A DNA stretch of 64,000 nt from Pedobacter sp. Bi126 (GTDB lineage Bacteria > Bacteroidota > Bacteroidia > Sphingobacteriales > Sphingobacteriaceae): contig NZ_CAKKMS010000004.1 in NCBI RefSeq assembly GCF_918698245.1, positions 620,001-684,000 on the forward strand, in the 5' to 3' direction. The notes beneath the pieces are model-generated. The model worked only from the letters and a program-made list of their open reading frames with translations. It searched no databases and was not told the DNA's origin. The position numbers and the translations under genes are program-made. Within the stretch, counting starts at the first letter, position 1, and each line of letters starts with the position of its first letter. Shown one piece after another: positions 25,441-35,649 of this stretch.

Positions 25441-28374
25441 TTAGTATCCAAAAATCTGCTCCAGGCTTAATTTAGTTACCGGACCAAATTTTGCTAAATC
25501 GGCCATGTTGATTTTTTTCTCTGAGGCTACGATACAATAACTGTAAGGTTTGCCCGAAAGATTGGTTTGGTGGAATGATTTTACATCATTAAAAGTTAAT
25601 GGTTTTAAGTTGGCGTATTCATCAGCTCTCGAGTCGTGATCGAAACCTAATTTTTTATCGGCCAAATAGCTATAGATAATTCCATCTTTGGTGATGCGGC
25701 TGGTTTCCAGGCCATTTAACGAGTTGGTTTTTGATAATGCAAATGATTTATCAGACTCTGGTAAAGTGGTTAATAACTCATTCATACCGGCAACGGCTTC
25801 ATTCATTTTATCGGCCTGTGTACCTACATAAGCAATAATGGTATTTTCTTTTTCTTTGGTATTTGGAGAAGAATATACTGCAAAAGTAGAATAAGCCAAA
25901 GCTTTAGATTCTCGGATGGTTTGGAATACTACTGAGCCCATGCCGCCGCCAAAATAGTTGTTAAACAAGGCGATTTTTGCAGCATTGGCCGGATCGTACA
26001 AGCCACCGTTGCGTACCCAACGGATTTCTGCCTGCACCATATCGTAATCGGCAAAGTAAACTTTGGTCGAATCGGTTTTGGTGTATACAAATTTTTTGAT
26101 TGGTGCGGCATCAGTAAATGCTTTGGCCAATGGGTGTGCTTTTACAATATCAGCAGAAAATGCGGTTAAAGTTTTAGGGCCATAATAAGTAATGGTGTGT
26201 TTGTAATTGGTAAGGTTGTGCAAGATATAGATCAAATCTGCCGATTTCATATTTTTGATCTCATCATTGCTTAATCCGTAATTGAAAGGATTATCTGCAC
26301 CGTACTGTGCATAACTCATTAAACCACCAAGAATTGATGATTTGTTTAATTTTGCGTTATCTCTCGATTTTAACAAACGGCCTTTTAAATCTTCTAAGGC
26401 TTTTTCGTTTGCTTTGCAATTGGCCAGTACATCTTCTACCAGGGCAACAGCTTTATCAAAGTTTTCTTGTAAACCACTGATGGAAACTGTGGTTACATCG
26501 GTACCTACGTTTATGCTATAGCTGCAGGCAATGTTGTAAAATGCTTTACTAATATCTTCTGCCGAATATTTATCGGTACTTAAGAAGGCCAAATATTGAG
26601 CGGCATAAGGCAACAATTTATAGTTGTACGAGCCCATATCAAAACGGTAGCCTAAACGGAAAATTCCGTTTTCGGTGTTTTGAACCGCAATTACATCAGC
26701 AATGCCGGCTTTACCGAAATTAAGGTCTTTGGTATAATCTAAAAACTTAGGGGCTATGGGTTTTACCGGCGCAGCAATAATATCTTTCGTAAATGGAGAA
26801 ACCTCATTGGCATTGGTTTTTACCGCGGTAATGGCTGGTTTTTCTACTTTAACAATACTTTTATCTTCGCCTTTATGTTTTAAGATAGAAACATAGTTGT
26901 TGACGAAAAATTTATTGGCAAAATCTACAATTTCCTTTTTGGTTACTTTAGCCATTGCATCGGTTGATGCCAGGGTTTTATCCCACTCGGTACCACGGTT
27001 TTGGATAAAGGCATTCATCGCGAAATCTGCACGCACATCGTTATTATCGAAACTTTGTAACTCTGCTAATTTGATGTTTGCAACAGTTGCTTTAATCAGG
27101 CTTTCATCAAACTCGCCTTTTTTAAGCAGTTCCACCTGTTCTAACAATAATTTTTGTGCTTCTTCTAAACTTTGGCCGGCTTTAGGTGAGCCAGATAAAA
27201 TGAAGATTCCGTAATCTTTCATCGAGTTATAACCAGCGCTTGCCCGCAACATTTTTTGCTGTTTATTGATGTTGATATCCATTAAACCCGCTTTACCGTT
27301 GGCTAAAATGCTGCCGATTAAATCTAACAATAAACTTTGGTGTGTATTTTGAGCAAAACCCCTGTAAGCAACATATAAATTTTCGGCACTTGGGCCATAA
27401 ATGTCAACTGTTTGAACCTGTGTTAATGGTTTTTCTGGTGCCGGGTTGTAAAGCGACAAAGGTTTAGGTGCCATATAAGCGAAGTCCTTGTCGATTTTTT
27501 TAATTAAATCATCATAATTAATATCGCCGCTCATAATTAAGGCCATATTATTGGGCACATAATATTTGTTGTAATATTTTCTGATTTCGATTAAGGATGG
27601 ATTTTTTAAATGCTCGATGGTACCAATGGTGGTTTGTTGTCCGTAGTTATGTGTCGGGAACAAAGCATACAGCATTTTTTCATACATTTTACGGCCATCG
27701 TTATCCATACCGATGTTTTTCTCTTCGTAAACAGCTTCTAACTCTGTATGGAAGATGCGGAAAACAGGGGCACGGAAACGTTCTGCCTGTACGGCCAAAA
27801 ATTTATCAATGGCATTTGATGGAAGATCTTCCTCGTACACGGTTTCTTCTACCGCGGTGTGGGCGTTGGTAGAATTGCTCCCGATCGATTTCATCATTTT
27901 ATCGTATTCGTTTGCGATAGAATAATTAGAAGCTTCGCCCGAAGTTTTATCAATTTCCTTGTAAATCTCTTTACGTTTGGCCGGATCGGTAGTTTTGTTG
28001 TACGTTTCGTAAAGTGCTTCGATCTTATCTAAAAGCGGTTTTTCTTTGGCGTAGTTTAAGGTTCCAAATTTATCCGTTCCTTTAAATAAAAGGTGTTCTA
28101 AATAATGCGCCAGGCCGGTATTGGTACGCGGATCGGTATTACTGCCCGCTCTTACGGCCATTTTATAGGTAATATTTGGCTCTTTATTGTTCTGAGATAA
28201 AATTACTGTCAAACCGTTTTTTAAAGTATAAAAACGTGTTTTGGTCGGATCGTTGGTTACATACCTGTAGCTAAAGCCGCCAGATGTTCCTGTTTTCCAT
28301 TGATAGGTGGTTTGCGCCTTCGCTAAAGCACCTGTAATTAGAAAACAAGCCAAAGTAAATAGTTTGAATTTCAT
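25441..28374 (-). CDS. M16 family zinc metallopeptidase (pitrilysin/insulinase type), periplasmic
   Basis: 977 residues with a signal peptide (about 1-21, ALAKAQ). The first half holds the inverted zinc motif HYLEH (His90, Glu93, His94). The distal ligand is probably Glu211 in ELEAVYEEKN, about 117 residues on, with a Lys/Glu-rich helical insert (about 110-150) lengthening the usual spacing. The second half (from about 540) is the inactive partner domain with the conserved R/Y region near the end (SKALAYSTFAVYSSP). Having both halves in one chain is typical of these enzymes, which degrade peptides inside a closed chamber. It is transcribed alone, divergent from surE. Confidence 0.93.
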   Translation of the reverse strand: MKFKLFTLACFLITGALAKAQTTYQWKTGTSGGFSYRYVTNDPTKTRFYTLKNGLTVILSQNNKEPNITYKMAVRAGSNTDPRTNTGLAHYLEHLLFKGTDKFGTLNYAKEKPLLDKIEALYETYNKTTDPAKRKEIYKEIDKTSGEASNYSIANEYDKMMKSIGSNSTNAHTAVEETVYEEDLPSNAIDKFLAVQAERFRAPVFRIFHTELEAVYEEKNIGMDNDGRKMYEKMLYALFPTHNYGQQTTIGTIEHLKNPSLIEIRKYYNKYYVPNNMALIMSGDINYDDLIKKIDKDFAYMAPKPLSLYNPAPEKPLTQVQTVDIYGPSAENLYVAYRGFAQNTHQSLLLDLIGSILANGKAGLMDININKQQKMLRASAGYNSMKDYGIFILSGSPKAGQSLEEAQKLLLEQVELLKKGEFDESLIKATVANIKLAELQSFDNNDVRADFAMNAFIQNRGTEWDKTLASTDAMAKVTKKEIVDFANKFFVNNYVSILKHKGEDKSIVKVEKPAITAVKTNANEVSPFTKDIIAAPVKPIAPKFLDYTKDLNFGKAGIADVIAVQNTENGIFRLGYRFDMGSYNYKLLPYAAQYLAFLSTDKYSAEDISKAFYNIACSYSINVGTDVTTVSISGLQENFDKAVALVEDVLANCKANEKALEDLKGRLLKSRDNAKLNKSSILGGLMSYAQYGADNPFNYGLSNDEIKNMKSADLIYILHNLTNYKHTITYYGPKTLTAFSADIVKAHPLAKAFTDAAPIKKFVYTKTDSTKVYFADYDMVQAEIRWVRNGGLYDPANAAKIALFNNYFGGGMGSVVFQTIRESKALAYSTFAVYSSPNTKEKENTIIAYVGTQADKMNEAVAGMNELLTTLPESDKSFALSKTNSLNGLETSRITKDGIIYSYLADKKLGFDHDSRADEYANLKPLTFNDVKSFHQTNLSGKPYSYCIVASEKKINMADLAKFGPVTKLSLEQIFGY

Positions 28375-28596
28375 TGAATTGGTTTTGGTTTATGATAATG
28401 AGTGTGTAGCTGTTGCTTTAAGCGTGATCTTAAATACAGCCTTCATTTTTAATAAGTTATTTATCCAAATATATATGCTTTCTGGCAGGGAATGAAATAA
28501 TTTTGATTTCAAAACTAAAAATCTAGGAATAAATGATTTTAGCATATAAATCATGGCTTATTGTGCCTTGAATTTATAATCTGTATTTTTACCGGC

Positions 28597-29442
28597 ATGA
28601 CAAAGCAGGGCACAAAACCAAATATTTTAGTTGTAAATGATGACGGGATTACAGCTACGGGCATAAAGAATTTAATGGAAGTAATGCAGGAGCTGGGCAA
28701 TGTAGTGGTGGTTGCACCAGATAGTCCGCAGAGCGGAATGGGACATGCCATTACCATAGGCAAACCTATCCGTTTTGATAAGGTTGATCTTTATGCAGGT
28801 GTAGAAATGTATAAATGCAGTGGAACCCCGGTTGATTGTGTTAAAATTGCTGTAAATAAGATTTTTAAAGGTAAAAAACCTGATTTATGCGTTTCGGGAA
28901 TTAACCATGGACTAAATAATTCGATTAATGTACTTTATTCAGGTACCATGTCTGCAGCAGTAGAAGGCGCAATTGAAAAAATTCCATCTATTGGTTTCTC
29001 ATTAGATGATTTTGCAGCTGATGCCGATTTTAGTCATACCAAAAAATACATTAAAAATATCTGTGAGCAGGTTTTGTTGAATGGTTTACCAGAAGGAACC
29101 TTGTTAAATGTGAATTTCCCAAAAGGCGATCACCTAAAAGGCGTTAAGGTTTGCCGCCAGGCCAATGCGAAGTGGATGGAAGAATTTGATGAAAGAACTG
29201 ATCCTTACAAGCGGCCATACTATTGGTTAACCGGTGTTTTCGAAAATTTCGACAAAGGAGAAGATACTGATGTTTGGGCATTGGAAAACAATTATATTTC
29301 TATTGTTCCGGTCAAGTTTGATTTAACGGCGCACCATGCCATACAAGCCATAAACAGTTGGGATTTTATTGGTAACAATGCGGCTAAATCTACAAGCGCC
29401 GGCACTAAAGTTTCAGCGCCAGATGGCATTAATTTAGGTTAA
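28597..29442 (+). CDS. surE: 5'/3'-nucleotidase SurE
   Basis: Metal-dependent phosphatase acting on nucleoside monophosphates. The start at 28597 (MTKQGTKPNILVVNDDGI) is chosen since the NDDG metal site normally lies about 8-14 residues in; the TTG at 28561 would add 12 atypical residues. Conserved sites: NDDGI (Asp pair), APDSPQSGMGHAIT, CSGTPVDCVKIA, VSGINHGLNNS and YSGTMSAAVEG. At 281 residues it is slightly longer than the usual 250-265. Followed at 12 bp by a small membrane gene. Confidence 0.95.
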   Translation: MTKQGTKPNILVVNDDGITATGIKNLMEVMQELGNVVVVAPDSPQSGMGHAITIGKPIRFDKVDLYAGVEMYKCSGTPVDCVKIAVNKIFKGKKPDLCVSGINHGLNNSINVLYSGTMSAAVEGAIEKIPSIGFSLDDFAADADFSHTKKYIKNICEQVLLNGLPEGTLLNVNFPKGDHLKGVKVCRQANAKWMEEFDERTDPYKRPYYWLTGVFENFDKGEDTDVWALENNYISIVPVKFDLTAHHAIQAINSWDFIGNNAAKSTSAGTKVSAPDGINLG

Positions 29443-29454
29443 GCGCTTGCCATT

Positions 29455-29727
29455 ATGATTGATCGGTTGAAAAAATTAAATAATTCGGTGTGGATAGGTT
29501 TGGGTATTGGTTTGCTTGTGCCAGCAGTATTTTGTTCCATTGCCTGGTACATTATTGCTCATGTAGCTTCTCTCGCCAAAGCAGATTTGTTATATATTGG
29601 TGGTATTGCCATAAATGCTTATACCATGCAATACTTTTTTAAATACAATAAAGAAAATATTGGCAGGGGTATATTGGCCGCAACGTTTTTATGCGCTTTT
29701 GTATTTTTTGCTTATAAAGTTTTTTAA
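29455..29727 (+). CDS. Small three-helix membrane protein
   Basis: 90 residues with three hydrophobic segments (VWIGLGIGLLVPAVFCSIAWYIIA, LLYIGGIAINAYTMQYFF and ILAATFLCAFVFFAYKVF). It lies between surE and lpxB in the same direction, the usual place of this uncharacterised Bacteroidota family. Function unknown. Confidence 0.75.
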   Translation: MIDRLKKLNNSVWIGLGIGLLVPAVFCSIAWYIIAHVASLAKADLLYIGGIAINAYTMQYFFKYNKENIGRGILAATFLCAFVFFAYKVF

Positions 29728-29733
29728 AACGGG

Positions 29734-29856
29734 CGTCATTGCGAACCGAAGAAGGGGATGGTGAGCTGGGGTGAAGCAATCTTTCCAGAACAACGGAGAA
29801 TTAAAGGATAGACAATAACATAAAAGATTGCCTCGTCGTGCCTCCTCGCAATGACG
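29734..29856. repeat. Dispersed intergenic inverted repeat (CGTCATTGCGA type)
   Basis: CGTCATTGCGA (29734-29744) and TCGCAATGACG (29846-29856) are exact inverted ends, with GAAGCAATCTTTCC and AAAGATTGCCTCG inside. The same element type occurs at 51653-51747 and, in part, at 53883-53977. Confidence 0.75.
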
Positions 29857-29879
29857 ACTTTGTTATAACATAAGAAAAT

Positions 29880-30992
29880 ATGAAATACTACCTCGTAGCC
29901 GGAGAAGCCTCAGGCGATTTACATGGCGCCAACTTAATGAAAGCCTTAAAAGCGGAGGACGGCGAAGCTGTGTTCAGGTATTTCGGGGGGGATAAAATGC
30001 AGGCCGAGGGTGGCGAGTTGGTTAAACACTATGCCGATATGGCTTTTATGGGCTTTACAGAGGTAATTCTAAATTTAAGGACCATTTTCAAAAATCTTAA
30101 AGCCTGCAAGAACGATATTATACAATGGAAGCCCGATGTACTGATCCTGATCGATTTTCCGGGGTTTAACTTAAAAATCGCGGAGTTTGCAAAGGCCAAC
30201 GGCATTAAAGTATGTTATTATATTTCGCCTAAAGTTTGGGCATGGAACCAAAAACGGGTGCTGAAAATCAAAAAAGTTGTCGACCATATGTTCTGCATCT
30301 TACCTTTCGAAGTAGATTTCTACAAAGAATGGGGCATGCAGGTAGATTATGTAGGCAACCCATTATTAGACGAAATTGCGCAGTTTACGCCAGATCTAAA
30401 TTTTCGGGAAAACCATCAATTGGGAGATGGAAAAATTATCGTCCTGCTGCCTGGTAGCCGCAAGCAGGAAATAGAACGTTTACTCTCGGTGATGTTGAGC
30501 GTTACCGAAAACCATCCCGATTATATTTTCGCCATAGCAGCCGCACCAACCTTTACCGAAAGTTATTATCGCCAGTTTACGGGAGATAAAAAAATTCACT
30601 TGCTTTTTAACAGTACCTATAATTTATTGCACCATGCGCATGCTGCAATTGTTGCTTCAGGAACAGCTACGCTAGAAACTGCTTTGTTTAAAGTGCCACA
30701 AGTGGTGATTTATAAGGGTGGAACCATTTCAATTGCCATTGCCAGGATGTTGGTAAAAATTAAGTTTATTTCACTGGTTAATCTTATTGTAAACAAGAAG
30801 ATTGTAACCGAACTTATCCAGGAAGATTGTAACACCCAAAAGGTGAACGGAGAACTCGAAATTATCTTGACAGGCGAGGGCAGGAATGAGATGTTAAAAC
30901 ATTATGATGAGCTGCTTTTACTTATGGGAAAACCAGGCGCTTCGGCAAAAACGGCCAGATTGATTACGACCTATTTGCACAAAACAATTTAA
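29880..30992 (+). CDS. lpxB: Lipid-A-disaccharide synthase
   Basis: Peripheral inner-membrane GT19 glycosyltransferase that joins UDP-2,3-diacylglucosamine and lipid X in lipid A synthesis. The N-terminus YYLVAGEASGDLHGANLM is diagnostic. Further conserved parts are GFTEVILNL, DFPGFN, YYISPKVWAWNQ, YVGNPLLDE, LLPGSRKQEI and ASGTATLETAL. 370 residues is normal. It lies downstream of surE, a neighbour often seen in this phylum, with a dispersed repeat between. Confidence 0.96.
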   Translation: MKYYLVAGEASGDLHGANLMKALKAEDGEAVFRYFGGDKMQAEGGELVKHYADMAFMGFTEVILNLRTIFKNLKACKNDIIQWKPDVLILIDFPGFNLKIAEFAKANGIKVCYYISPKVWAWNQKRVLKIKKVVDHMFCILPFEVDFYKEWGMQVDYVGNPLLDEIAQFTPDLNFRENHQLGDGKIIVLLPGSRKQEIERLLSVMLSVTENHPDYIFAIAAAPTFTESYYRQFTGDKKIHLLFNSTYNLLHHAHAAIVASGTATLETALFKVPQVVIYKGGTISIAIARMLVKIKFISLVNLIVNKKIVTELIQEDCNTQKVNGELEIILTGEGRNEMLKHYDELLLLMGKPGASAKTARLITTYLHKTI

Positions 30993-31049
30993 CAGGATAG
31001 AGGGGCCTGATGATGAACTTATTTACTTTTACAGGATATTAATTTTGAT

Positions 31050-31078
31050 ACAAAAGACGCTTTAATGGCGCCTTTTGT
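31050..31078 (+). terminator. Terminator after lpxB
   Basis: ACAAAAGACGC and GCGCCTTTTGT form an 11-bp stem with one mismatch, then TTGTTTT. Confidence 0.7.
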
Positions 31079-31127
31079 TGTTTTAAGCTTTCATATTTAC
31101 CTTGTACCATCCTTTAACAAGTGTTTC

Positions 31128-31139
31128 TAAAACGATTAA
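31128..31139. promoter_or_regulatory. Operator-like site A, before the LacI gene
   Basis: TAAAACGATTAA, one half matching the consensus TAAAACGTTTTA. 100 bp before the regulator start, suggesting autoregulation. Confidence 0.5.
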
Positions 31140-31239
31140 CATAAAAAATGTTAAATTGCGTCTTTATAATGGGCAAAAAATTAAAAGCTGCAATTTTTAT
31201 TTAGCTTTGAATTGATTAACTTAAAGAAACTCCAACCAG

Positions 31240-32244
31240 ATGAAATCGCTTTCTATTAAAGATATAGCCGTAAAAGCAAATGTATCCATTACCACAGTTT
31301 CATTCATTATTAACGGTAAAGCAAAAGAGAAATCAATAAGCGAAGCAGTAATAGAGAAAGTTGAAAAAATTATCGAAGAAAGCGGTTATAAGCCTAATCA
31401 GATTGCAAGAAGCTTAAGAACTGGTAACTCCAATATCATCGGTTTAATTATCGAAGACATCTCCAATTCATTCTTCTCCAGGATTGCAAGGTTAATCGAA
31501 GACAAAGCCTATAAAAGAGGCTATAAAATCATTTATTCCAGCACCGAAAACAATGTAGATAAAGCGAAAGAACTGATCAACATGTTCAAATCGCGCAAGG
31601 TTGATGCGTATATCATTTCTCCGATAAAAGGAATAGAAGAAGATATACAAATGCTCCTTGATGATGGTAACCCGGTAATCCTGTTCGATAGAAATTTGTC
31701 AGACATTAATACCAGTTATGTTGGCGCAGATCATTTTAATGCCTCGCACCAATCCATACAGAGTTTTATCGATCAGGGTAAAAAGAATATCGCCCTGGTT
31801 ACCACTGATATAAATGTGGAACAAATTATAGAGCGATGCGATGGTTATAAAAAAGCACTGGAAGATAATGGAATCAAATATGATGACAACCTGGTTTTAA
31901 AGATCCACTTTAATCAGGAAGAGCGCGAAACGATTGCTCAGATTCAAGAACTCTTCGAAAATAAAAAAATCGATGCAGTGTTATTTGCAACCAATTATTT
32001 AGCAATTAGTGGTTTAAAAGCATTAAAACAAATCAATAAAAAAGTAGGAGATGATTTAGGAGTTATCGCATATGATGACCATGAAGCATTCGAACTGCAT
32101 ACCCCCCGTATTTCTGCTGTCCAACAACCCCTGGAAGAAATAGCTGAAACCATTATTAAACTCATCTTAAATCAGCTTTCTTCAAAAGGTAAATCGCCTG
32201 TTGAAGAGGTAATTATCCCCGCCCGTTTAGTCATCAGAGACTAG
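31240..32244 (+). CDS. LacI family transcriptional regulator
   Basis: 334 residues. The N-terminal HTH (SIKDIAVKANVSITTVSFIINGKAKEKSISEAVIEKVEKII) and hinge helix (PNQIARSLRTG, about 49-59) bind palindromic operators. The periplasmic-binding-type effector domain follows (IGLIIEDISNSFFSRIARLIED to the end). The effector is presumably a sugar released from the locus. CG-centred palindromes before the genes at 31240, 32589, 37563, 43588 and 44864 are its likely targets, including itself. It is encoded directly upstream of and co-oriented with the SusC gene, as in many sugar-utilisation loci. Confidence 0.92.
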   Translation: MKSLSIKDIAVKANVSITTVSFIINGKAKEKSISEAVIEKVEKIIEESGYKPNQIARSLRTGNSNIIGLIIEDISNSFFSRIARLIEDKAYKRGYKIIYSSTENNVDKAKELINMFKSRKVDAYIISPIKGIEEDIQMLLDDGNPVILFDRNLSDINTSYVGADHFNASHQSIQSFIDQGKKNIALVTTDINVEQIIERCDGYKKALEDNGIKYDDNLVLKIHFNQEERETIAQIQELFENKKIDAVLFATNYLAISGLKALKQINKKVGDDLGVIAYDDHEAFELHTPRISAVQQPLEEIAETIIKLILNQLSSKGKSPVEEVIIPARLVIRD

Positions 32245-32289
32245 GAAAAAAATCATCCCTCGCTGCATTGTAATATTTTTTTTACTTAC

Positions 32290-32301
32290 TAAAACGTTTT
32301 A
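32290..32301. promoter_or_regulatory. Operator-like site B
   Basis: Perfect palindrome TAAAACGTTTTA. 43 bp before site C, about four helical turns, which allows looping or cooperative binding. Confidence 0.7.
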
Positions 32302-32332
32302 TTATAATTTAAAATTCTTATAATTGACCGAC

Positions 32333-32344
32333 TAAAACGTTTTA
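32333..32344. promoter_or_regulatory. Operator-like site C
   Basis: Perfect palindrome TAAAACGTTTTA, the second of the pair before susC. Confidence 0.7.
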
Positions 32345-32588
32345 GCATAGCCGATCTATTATTATGAGAATTACAGCAGCTCCTTACTGGATTTTAACCG
32401 TTTTTACCAAACCGCAGAAATAGATTTTGGTCGCCGGAGTTTTTTCTATCATGATCAAATCAAACCTTTTAAATCGATAAGATACCTGAAAATGTTCGGC
32501 AACTAATCCATCCGGTCATTTCCATAGCAGATAAAATATTACCAGGAAAAAAAATAACTAATCAATTTATAATTTAACAAAACCGTTA

Positions 32589-35500
32589 ATGAAAATTAAT
32601 TTACTTAAAATCACGGGGCTGTCTGCTGCAATTATATTGCTAAATAGTCCGGCGTTTTCAATGAATTTGGAGTGGGAAGGTACACGGAGGTTCTTGAATG
32701 ATAACAAGCTCAATGGGCGGGTTCAGGCGCAAAAGAATGTTACCGGAACAGTGGTGGATGATAGTGGCCTGCCAGTTCCAGGGGCAGGTATCAAAAACCA
32801 AACAACAGGTAAAACAACTGTTACCGATGCTAACGGTAAATTTGCTATCGAAGCCAGTGAGGGGCAGGTGCTCCGTTTTACTTATATTGGTTACGATACC
32901 CAAGATATAACTGTTGGCCAATCATCAGTTATCAACGTAAAATTTGCAGTATCAAAAAATACAAACCTAAAGGAGGTAACCGTTGTTGCTGTTGGTTATG
33001 GTACACAGGGCATTAAAGAAACTACTTCTGCAGTAGGCCATGCCGGTATTGAAGATTTTAGACAAAGTGGATCAAGAAATCCTTTAGATCTTATCCAGGG
33101 CAAAATTGCCGGTTTAAACTTAACCAGACCAGGTGGTAGTAATCCAAATAGTGGTGTTTCTGTACAGCTTAGGGGATCCGTAACGGTGACCGGAAGTCGT
33201 AGTCCTTTATTTGTAATTGATGGCATACCGGGTGGTAACCCAGATTTATTGCAGCAGGACGATATTGCTTCAATCGATGTATTGAAGGATGGTTCGGGAG
33301 CAGCAATATATGGTACCAGCGCCAATGCCGGTGTAATTTTGATTACGACCAAGAAGGGTAAAGCAGGCCCTGGCGTGTTCGAATATTCTAGTTATTTGAG
33401 AAAGGAATATCTGCAGAACCGTCCAGATTATTTAACCGCTGACGAATATCGCGAAAAAATAACATCAGGACAGATTAAACAGCAGAATTTTGGTAGTTCA
33501 ACCGACTTTTATAATGATTTGATCAATCACGATAATCTTTCGCAGAATCACAATCTTTCTTTCAGCGGGGGAACCGATAAAACAAACTACAGAGCGAGTT
33601 TAAACTATCGCGATTTAGAAGGTATTGCTAAAGAGAATGGTAGAGAGGAATACACCTTAAGATTAAATGTAAACCAGAAAGGATTGGATGACCGCTTGAA
33701 TATTCAGATGAACTTGGTTACCAATTTTAATAAAGCCAATTTATTGGGCGGTGGCGGATGGGAAAGTGAATCGGCAAAAAACCCTACGCTTTCTAACTTC
33801 AAACCAGATGGTTCATATCGTTTTGATTTAACGAGTACCAACGAGTATGCGCGTTTATTCCAGGAAACGAATTACAGAAAGCAGCAAACGACTTCTGGTG
33901 ACGTAAAGGCTGATTTAGATATCATTAAAGGATTAAAGGCTTCAATTTTTGGGTCGGTAGTGCGAAATTCATATGTGGATGGTCAATACCGCTTAAAAGC
34001 CAGTGAGAACTCTGTTGAAAATACCGATTTCCCTAATGGCGGTTATGCTTACAAAGGAGATTTTCTTTCACAGGCTTACGCGCTTGAACCTACCTTAAAT
34101 TATACCAATACATTTGCTCAAAAGCATAATATTACGGCATTGGCAGGTTATAGCTACCGTTATTATATGGAAGAGAGCTCAAACCTGTCTAACCGCGGGT
34201 TCATCAACGACCTTTTTCATGAGGATAATATATCACAGGGAGCTGCATTGGGTGTTGGTAAAGCAACAATGGCCAGCGGTAAAAACGACAATACTTTAAT
34301 TGCATTCTTCGGAAGGGTAAACTATGCTTTCGATAATAAATACCTGGTTCAGTTTATCTTAAGAAGAGAGGGTTCATCAAGGTTTGGGGCAAATAACAAG
34401 TGGGGTAACTTCCCTGCTGTTTCTGCCGGATGGAATATTACTGAAGAAAGTTTTATGAAAAATATTCCTTTTGTTAACTACCTGAAATTACGGGCTGGTT
34501 ATGGGGTTACCGGTAATTCACCTACTGTTAATAACGTATCCCGTGTTACGCTTGGCGGTGGCGGTAAATACCTATATCCTGATGGTAACTACTACGAAAC
34601 TTATGGACCAGATAGAAACCCAAATCCGAATTTAAGATGGGAACGTAAACAGGAGGCAAACATCGGTTTAGATTTTACCTTGCTTAACAGCCGCTTAACG
34701 GGTTCGATTGATGTATTTAAAAGAACAACAAAAGATCTTCTGGATAGTTATACAACACCTCAGCCACCGTACGTTCGCGATAATCTGCAAACCAATGTTG
34801 GTCAGATCTCCTCTAAAGGCATAGAGTTGGGCTTAAGTTACATGGTAATTAAAAATGATAACTTCAGTTGGAACATGGATGCTACAGCAAGTACATTAAG
34901 CAATAAGCTGGATAGCTACTCAAATGATGTATTTAAAGTTAAATTTATTACCCGCGGAGGCATTGGCGGTGCGGGAGATTTGGGTGATGCCTTTACCATA
35001 TTTGAAGGCGGAAAAATCGGCGAATTCTATGGGAAAAGGTTTGCTGGTTTCACACCTGAAGGCAAATGGTTATTCTATAACAGAAACGGCGAAAAGGTTT
35101 TAAATGGCCAGATCAATACCTCACGCAACGATTTAAATGCAACAGATTTAGCCGTTATCGGTAACGCCATTCCTAAATACTATGCTTCGTGGACAAATAG
35201 CTTTACCTATAAGAATTTCGACCTTCGTATATTTTTGAGAGGTAAATTTGGTTTTGATGTATTAAACACCACGGCATTAACCTACGCCAACAGAACATGG
35301 TCTGGTAATTTATTGAGGAGCACTTTCGATAAATACAAAGATATTAACGATACCTACATGTATTCCGATTACTATTTAGAAAGTGGAAGTTTTGTTAAAC
35401 TTGATGAGGTTACTTTAGGTTACAACTTTAAATTTAAGAATAAGTACATCCGCAAGCTGCGCCTTTATGCAACCGGACAAAACCTTGGAACCATTACGGG

Positions 35501-35639
35501 TTATACCGGAAATGATCCTGATTTTGTACAGGATAATGGTATCGGAAACGAAATTGATGGTAAGAGTTTAGGTATTGATACAAGAGGCCCATACCCAAGT
35601 ACCAGATCATTTGTAATCGGATTAAATGTTGGATTCTAA
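32589..35639 (+). CDS. SusC/RagA family TonB-dependent transporter of the mannosidase locus
   Basis: 1016-residue outer-membrane importer for glycan fragments. A signal peptide (about 1-24) is followed by a carboxypeptidase-regulatory-like domain (about 50-125, VTGTVVDDSGLPVPGAGI), the plug with VAVGYGTQGIKETTSAV, the RGSVTVTGSRSPLFVIDGIPGG motif, and the SusC signature GTSANAGVILITTKKGKAG. The beta-barrel runs to the C-terminus and ends in an aromatic strand (SFVIGLNVGF). Preceded by operators B and C, followed by its SusD partner after 10 bp. The target glycan is probably mannose-rich, judged from the GH92 genes. Confidence 0.95.
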   Translation: MKINLLKITGLSAAIILLNSPAFSMNLEWEGTRRFLNDNKLNGRVQAQKNVTGTVVDDSGLPVPGAGIKNQTTGKTTVTDANGKFAIEASEGQVLRFTYIGYDTQDITVGQSSVINVKFAVSKNTNLKEVTVVAVGYGTQGIKETTSAVGHAGIEDFRQSGSRNPLDLIQGKIAGLNLTRPGGSNPNSGVSVQLRGSVTVTGSRSPLFVIDGIPGGNPDLLQQDDIASIDVLKDGSGAAIYGTSANAGVILITTKKGKAGPGVFEYSSYLRKEYLQNRPDYLTADEYREKITSGQIKQQNFGSSTDFYNDLINHDNLSQNHNLSFSGGTDKTNYRASLNYRDLEGIAKENGREEYTLRLNVNQKGLDDRLNIQMNLVTNFNKANLLGGGGWESESAKNPTLSNFKPDGSYRFDLTSTNEYARLFQETNYRKQQTTSGDVKADLDIIKGLKASIFGSVVRNSYVDGQYRLKASENSVENTDFPNGGYAYKGDFLSQAYALEPTLNYTNTFAQKHNITALAGYSYRYYMEESSNLSNRGFINDLFHEDNISQGAALGVGKATMASGKNDNTLIAFFGRVNYAFDNKYLVQFILRREGSSRFGANNKWGNFPAVSAGWNITEESFMKNIPFVNYLKLRAGYGVTGNSPTVNNVSRVTLGGGGKYLYPDGNYYETYGPDRNPNPNLRWERKQEANIGLDFTLLNSRLTGSIDVFKRTTKDLLDSYTTPQPPYVRDNLQTNVGQISSKGIELGLSYMVIKNDNFSWNMDATASTLSNKLDSYSNDVFKVKFITRGGIGGAGDLGDAFTIFEGGKIGEFYGKRFAGFTPEGKWLFYNRNGEKVLNGQINTSRNDLNATDLAVIGNAIPKYYASWTNSFTYKNFDLRIFLRGKFGFDVLNTTALTYANRTWSGNLLRSTFDKYKDINDTYMYSDYYLESGSFVKLDEVTLGYNFKFKNKYIRKLRLYATGQNLGTITGYTGNDPDFVQDNGIGNEIDGKSLGIDTRGPYPSTRSFVIGLNVGF

Positions 35640-35649
35640 AAACTTAAAA

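Larger units (their letters stand above)
32245..32588. promoter_or_regulatory. Promoter region of susC with two operators
   Basis: 344 bp non-coding gap holding operators B and C at 32290 and 32333 and, further down, an untranslated leader of about 240 bp. No ORF seen. Confidence 0.6.
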